From assembly GCF_003633685.1 (NCBI RefSeq), contig NZ_RBKT01000001.1, forward strand, positions 5,828,001-5,892,000: a DNA stretch of 64,000 nucleotides. Reading direction: 5' to 3'. A program made the translations under genes and the position numbers. Below the pieces are notes generated by a model. It saw only the letters and a list, made by a program, of their open reading frames with translations, was not told the DNA's origin and did not search any database. This DNA is from Micromonospora pisi (GTDB lineage Bacteria; Actinomycetota; Actinomycetes; Mycobacteriales; Micromonosporaceae). This document shows, piece after piece, positions 60,255 to 64,000 of this stretch. How positions within the stretch are numbered: the stretch's first letter is position 1; each line of letters opens with the position of its first letter.

Positions 60255-60304
60255 CCGAGCGGAGAGATGGCATGACCGAGCCGAGAGATGGCATGACCGA
60301 GCCG
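60251..60304 (+). repeat. 21-bp tandem repeat containing three in-frame ATG starts of recG
   Basis: ATGACCGAGC(G/C)GAGAGATGGC occurs twice in tandem with a third partial copy, encoding MTERRDG-MTEPRDG-MTEPLT. It duplicates the start codon at 60251, 60272 and 60293. A purine run (GAGAGATGG) inside each unit may serve as the ribosome site of the next start. Confidence 0.9.
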
Positions 60305-62491
60305 TTGACGGCCGAGACGCCGCTGCGCACCCCACTGGGCGAGAAGACGGCCAAGGCCCTCGCCAGCCACCTCGACCTGCACACCGTCGGCGACCTGCTC
60401 TACCACTTCCCACGCCGGTACGACGAGCGCGGCGAACACACCGACATCCGGTCGCTGGAGATCGGTGAACAGGTCACCGTCCTCGGTCAGGTGCAACGCA
60501 CGACCGTACGGCCGATGCGCCAACGGCGCGGCAACCTGCTGGAGGTGGCCGTCGGGGACTCCTCCGGCGGGGTGCTGACGATCACCTTCTTCGGCAACCA
60601 GGCATGGCGTGAGCGGGAGCTGCGTCCGGGCCGGTGGGGGCTGTTCGCCGGCAAGGTCACCGAGTTCCGGGGCAAGCGGCAACTCAACGGCCCGGAGTAC
60701 GTGCTGCTCGGTGAGGGGGCCGCCGACGGTGAGGTGGCGGCGGGGGAGGAGATCGAGGAGTTCGCCGGGGCGCTGATCCCGGTCTACCCGGCCGCGGCGG
60801 CGATGCCGACCTGGGTGATCGCCCGCTGCGTACGGGTCGTGCTGGACACCGTGACCATGCCGGAGGATCCGTTGCCGGCGACCATGCGGGCCAGCCGGAA
60901 CCTGATCGGACTCGGCACCGCCCTGCGGGAGATCCATCGGCCGGGCACCAAGGAGGACCTCTACCGGGCCCGGCACCGGCTGAAGTGGGACGAGGCGTTC
61001 GCCGTACAGCTGACGTTGGTGCAGCGCAAGCACCGCGCGGCGGCGTGGCCAGCGCGACCCCGACCACCGCGTGACGCGGGCCTGCTCGCCGCCTTCGACG
61101 CGCGCCTTCCGTACGAGTTGACCGAGGGGCAGCGGTCGGTCGGCGAGGAGATCGCGGCGGACCTGGCCACCGCCCACCCGATGCACCGGCTGTTGCAGGG
61201 CGAGGTCGGCTCCGGCAAAACGGTCTGCGCGTTACGGGCCATGCTCCAGGTGGTCGACGACGGCGGACAGGCGGCGCTGCTGGCACCGACCGAGGTGCTC
61301 GCCGCCCAGCACTACCGGGGCATGCTCGACCTGCTCGGGCCGCTCGGGCGCGCCGGTGAGCTGGACGGCGACCCGGACGGCACCCGGGTCGCGCTGGTCA
61401 CCGGCTCACTCGGCGCGGCGGCCCGGCGTAGCGCGTTGGAAGAGGTGGCCGCCGGCCGCGCCGGCATCGTGCTCGGCACGCACGCCCTGCTCTACGAGGG
61501 GGTCGACTTCGCCGACCTCGGCCTGGTGGTGGTCGACGAGCAGCACCGGTTCGGGGTGGAGCAGCGGGACGCGTTGCGGGCCAAGGCCGAGCAGCCGCCG
61601 CACGTGCTGGTGATGACCGCGACCCCGATCCCGCGCACGGTGGCGATGACCGTCTACGGCGATCTGGAGATCTCGACCCTGGCCCAGTTGCCGCGCGGCC
61701 GGTCGCCGATCGCGTCGCACGTCGTTCCGGCGTCGGAGAAGCCGGCGTTCCTGGACCGGGCCTGGCGCCGGCTGCGCGAGGAGGTGAACGCCGGACACCA
61801 GGCGTACGTGGTCTGCCCCCGGATCGGCGACGGGCCGGCGTCGGACGAGGAGCCGCCGACGGACGAGTCCGCCAAGCGCCCCCCGCTGGCGGTGACCGAG
61901 GTGGCCCCGCTGTTGGCCGAGGGGCCGCTGCACGGGCTGCGGATCGGGGTGCTGCACGGGCGGCTGCCGGCGGACGAGAAGGACGCGGTGATGCGTTCCT
62001 TCGCCGCGGGTGAACTGGACGTACTGGTGGCGACCACGGTGGTCGAGGTCGGAGTCGACGTACCGAACGCCACCGTGATGATCGTGCTGGACGCGGACCG
62101 GTTCGGCGTCTCCCAACTGCACCAGCTGCGCGGCCGGGTGGGTCGGGGTTCGGCCGCCGGCCTCTGCCTGCTGGTCTCCGAGGCGATGGAGGGTACGCCG
62201 GCCCGTGAGCGGCTGGACGCGGTCGCCTCCACTTCGGACGGTTTCCGCCTCGCCGAACTGGACCTGGAGCAGCGCCGCGAGGGGGACGTGCTCGGCGCCA
62301 CCCAGTCCGGCCGCCGCTCGCACCTGCGGCTGCTCTCGTTGCTGCGGGACACCGACCTCATCCGGGACGCGCGGGCCGAGGCGATCGCGCTGGTGGAGGG
62401 GGATCCGGAGCTGACCGGGCATCCGGCGCTGGCCGCCTCGGTGGCCGCGCTGGTCGACGAGGAGCGGGCGGAGTACCTGGAGAAGGGCTGA
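60251..62491 (+). CDS. recG: ATP-dependent DNA helicase RecG
   Basis: Branch-migrating helicase that reverses stalled replication forks. About 746 residues from ATG 60251: an N-terminal wedge/OB region (LLYHFPRRYDERGEHTDI, VTVLGQVQRTTVRPMRQRRGNLLEVAV), Walker A QGEVGSGKT (near 317), DEQHRFG (near 430), MTATPIPRT (near 457) and C-terminal helicase motifs VATTVVEVGVDVPNA and QLRGRVGRG (near 630). The start lies in a 21-bp repeat with three alternative ATGs, so the true N-terminus could be 7 or 14 residues shorter. It overlaps the DAK2 gene by ATGA. A perfect hairpin follows. Confidence 0.95.
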   Translation: MTERRDGMTEPRDGMTEPLTAETPLRTPLGEKTAKALASHLDLHTVGDLLYHFPRRYDERGEHTDIRSLEIGEQVTVLGQVQRTTVRPMRQRRGNLLEVAVGDSSGGVLTITFFGNQAWRERELRPGRWGLFAGKVTEFRGKRQLNGPEYVLLGEGAADGEVAAGEEIEEFAGALIPVYPAAAAMPTWVIARCVRVVLDTVTMPEDPLPATMRASRNLIGLGTALREIHRPGTKEDLYRARHRLKWDEAFAVQLTLVQRKHRAAAWPARPRPPRDAGLLAAFDARLPYELTEGQRSVGEEIAADLATAHPMHRLLQGEVGSGKTVCALRAMLQVVDDGGQAALLAPTEVLAAQHYRGMLDLLGPLGRAGELDGDPDGTRVALVTGSLGAAARRSALEEVAAGRAGIVLGTHALLYEGVDFADLGLVVVDEQHRFGVEQRDALRAKAEQPPHVLVMTATPIPRTVAMTVYGDLEISTLAQLPRGRSPIASHVVPASEKPAFLDRAWRRLREEVNAGHQAYVVCPRIGDGPASDEEPPTDESAKRPPLAVTEVAPLLAEGPLHGLRIGVLHGRLPADEKDAVMRSFAAGELDVLVATTVVEVGVDVPNATVMIVLDADRFGVSQLHQLRGRVGRGSAAGLCLLVSEAMEGTPARERLDAVASTSDGFRLAELDLEQRREGDVLGATQSGRRSHLRLLSLLRDTDLIRDARAEAIALVEGDPELTGHPALAASVAALVDEERAEYLEKG

Positions 62492-62590
62492 CGGCAGTCG
62501 CGACGCGTGGGGCGCGGTCGCAGCGCCCCGGACGGGTTGTGTCACCGCGTCTGTAGGTGTGTCGCCAGTTTTTGGGTGTGGCAAAGCGTC

Positions 62591-62624
62591 GAGGGCGGGC
62601 CGACCGGTTGGTCGGCCCGCCCTC
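62591..62624. terminator. Bidirectional hairpin after recG
   Basis: A perfect 15-bp stem (GAGGGCGGGCCGACC/GGTCGGCCCGCCCTC) with a GGTT loop lies 100 bp after the recG stop and 37 bp after the stop of the convergent surface-protein gene. Confidence 0.8.
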
Positions 62625-62660
62625 TGGCGGATCAGTTGTTACTGGCGGAGCGGTTCAGGC

Positions 62661-63872
62661 TCAGGCGGTGAAGGTCAGCCGGCGACGGCGGGCCACCACG
62701 AAGAGCGCCACACCGATGCCGAGCAGGACCAGGGCACCGGCCGCGATGCCACCGGCGGCGGCACCGGTCACCGGCAGGCCACCCCCGCCGCCACCGCAGT
62801 TCTCCGGCTTCTCGTCGTTCCAGGCGATCGGCTCGCCGGCCTCGTAGCCCTCGATGTCACCGGTCACGACCAGGCCCTCGCTGCCCGCGAAGGTGACGGT
62901 TCCGCTCTTGCCCGGCTCGACGGTCAGCGTCTTCTTGTCACCGCTGTTGGGGGTGAAGATCGCGTTGACCGTCTCACCCTCGGCCGGGTTGTTGATGGTG
63001 AAGGTGAGGTCCTCGCAGGTCGCCTCGTAGGTCGCCTCGATGCAGCTCGCGTCTGCCGTCAATTCCTCGTCGAAGAGCGGCTCGGTCTGGCCCTCGACGG
63101 TCACCTTGACCCTGGTGGCCTTCTCGGCCGGGATCTCGACGACCTTGTCCTTGCCGGGCTCGAGCGTGATCGGCTCGCCGGCGGTTCCGGCGCCGTCGGT
63201 GACGACGAAGACCGCAGCAGCGGTGGCGTCGTCGCCGTTCGCCAGGGTCACGATCGCCGCGCCGTCACAGTCGGTCTCGACGTCCGCCGTCGGCTTGGGT
63301 GCCTTCGGCTGGGTCGGCGGCGTCACCGGGGGAGTCACCGGCGGGGTGGCCGGCGGAGTGGTCGGCGGAGTGGAGGGTTCCGGCGTGACCGGGGGCGTGG
63401 CCGGCGGGGTCGTCGGCGGCGTGGTGATCACGCAGAGGCCGGAGAGCGGTACGTCGTCCCGCTTCCACTGGACGTCGTGCTCGCCGTTTTCCCACTCGGC
63501 CTTGACCTGGAGCGACGCCTTGGTGCTGTCACCCGGGACACGGTGCGTCCCGGAGATCGACCCCTGGGCGTCGTACTTGTAGTCGTCGGTCACCTCGATG
63601 CCCGGAACCTGGACCCGGGTCTGCTGGGTGCCGACCCACTTCTTGGCGATCACGTCGGTGAGCCTGAACTGCTTCACGTTCGCCGGGGCGATGCTCTTGA
63701 CGGTCCACTCGACGACGAACTCGCCGGTGGTGGTGTCGCACTCAGCCTTGCCGACGACCTCACTGTGGTGGGCACTCGCCGGGGCGGCCACGGCCAGCGC
63801 CGCGGCAAGGCCGACAACGCCGGCTCCCAGCACGGCGAGCGGTCGCCGGAGCGACAGCTTGGGACGGATCAC
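62661..63872 (-). CDS. Sortase-anchored (LPVTG) surface protein, 403 aa
   Basis: A signal peptide (about 1-35: LRRPLAVLGAGVVGLAAALAVAAPASA) is followed by a beta-rich domain with two Cys (AECDTTTGEFVVEWTVKS... GLCVITT). A Pro/Thr linker made of TPPATPPVTP-type repeats (about 155-195) follows, then further beta domains with Cys pairs (ETDCDGAAIVTL; SCIEATYEATCEDL). The wall-sorting signal is LPVTG at 366-370, a hydrophobic stretch and RRRR. Sortase should cleave between T and G and attach the protein to peptidoglycan. No enzyme motif is seen, so it is probably adhesive or structural. GTG 63872 has GGAG upstream. 63873-64000 holds no gene I can support. Confidence 0.88.
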   Translation of the reverse strand: MIRPKLSLRRPLAVLGAGVVGLAAALAVAAPASAHHSEVVGKAECDTTTGEFVVEWTVKSIAPANVKQFRLTDVIAKKWVGTQQTRVQVPGIEVTDDYKYDAQGSISGTHRVPGDSTKASLQVKAEWENGEHDVQWKRDDVPLSGLCVITTPPTTPPATPPVTPEPSTPPTTPPATPPVTPPVTPPTQPKAPKPTADVETDCDGAAIVTLANGDDATAAAVFVVTDGAGTAGEPITLEPGKDKVVEIPAEKATRVKVTVEGQTEPLFDEELTADASCIEATYEATCEDLTFTINNPAEGETVNAIFTPNSGDKKTLTVEPGKSGTVTFAGSEGLVVTGDIEGYEAGEPIAWNDEKPENCGGGGGGLPVTGAAAGGIAAGALVLLGIGVALFVVARRRRLTFTA

Positions 63873-64000
63873 GGGTACTCCTGAGGGGTGAAAGCTTCAG
63901 GGCACGGCGTTGGGGTGACGTGAACGGCCGCTGTCCACATAGGCGCGACCCACGTTGACGCCTCCCCGCCGTCGTACGCCGGCGACAACGCACCGGCACA

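Overview
This is a high-GC actinobacterial chromosome segment. GTG starts, GTGA/ATGA stop-start overlaps and GC-rich third codon positions are common. The XRE(DUF5753)-DUF397 pairs, an F420 gene (cofC) and a repeated GGAAGGGCCCCTT palindrome at gene ends point to the Micromonosporaceae (Micromonospora-like). That placement is an inference from gene content, not from a database search. No rRNA, phage, IS element or CRISPR array was seen. The window starts inside ilvC.

Layout. 0-10.4 kb: branched-chain amino acid and serine genes (ilvC end, serA, leuB, ilvE, cimA). ApbE, a tyrosine phosphatase and a PRC-barrel protein are interspersed. cimA is preceded by a short V-L-I-I leader peptide and an intrinsic terminator, which reads as a classical attenuator. 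10.5-16.4 kb: a membrane endonuclease/exonuclease/phosphatase-family protein, a moxR-DUF58-VWA operon, an HtrA-type protease without a PDZ domain, and ArfB. 16.9-22.4 kb: a translationally coupled cluster of alanine racemase, second D-Ala-D-Ala-type ligase, MurG paralogue, VanX dipeptidase and acyltransferase-3 membrane protein. This is the most unusual block. 22.3-36.8 kb: accessory genes, including an XRE/DUF397 locus with a nonsense-interrupted small gene, an AraC/SDR divergon, three tandem beta-propeller membrane proteins, small phosphatase-like and surface proteins, and an FAH-family hydrolase.

36.9-62.5 kb: two tRNAs (Gln-CTG, Glu-CTC), then a conserved core: ndgR/ltbR, leuC-leuD, hupB, mutT1, CYTH-CHAD, ppk1, cofC, plsC, gpsA, the housekeeping ddl, DUF3515, an AsnC-type effector domain, thiL, rpmB, a FakA-like DAK2 protein and recG. 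From memory the order matches M. tuberculosis Rv2989-Rv2973c. A second XRE/DUF397 pair and a cystathionine-lyase-like gene sit inside this core. ppk1 has a PHO-box-like direct repeat directly upstream of its start. The window ends with a sortase-anchored LPVTG surface protein.

How the genes work together: ilvC, leuB, ilvE and cimA with leuCD under the IclR regulator cover most of Val/Leu/Ile synthesis. ppk1, the CHAD protein and the MutT1-type Nudix protein form a polyphosphate/nucleotide housekeeping unit. The housekeeping ddl near 55 kb means the ligase at 18 kb is an extra copy, embedded with its own racemase, dipeptidase and lipid II glycosyltransferase paralogue. This suggests self-resistance to, or remodelling of, the peptidoglycan D-Ala-D-Ala terminus. 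Many gene ends carry strong hairpins; five are copies of one palindromic family that often includes the stop codon.
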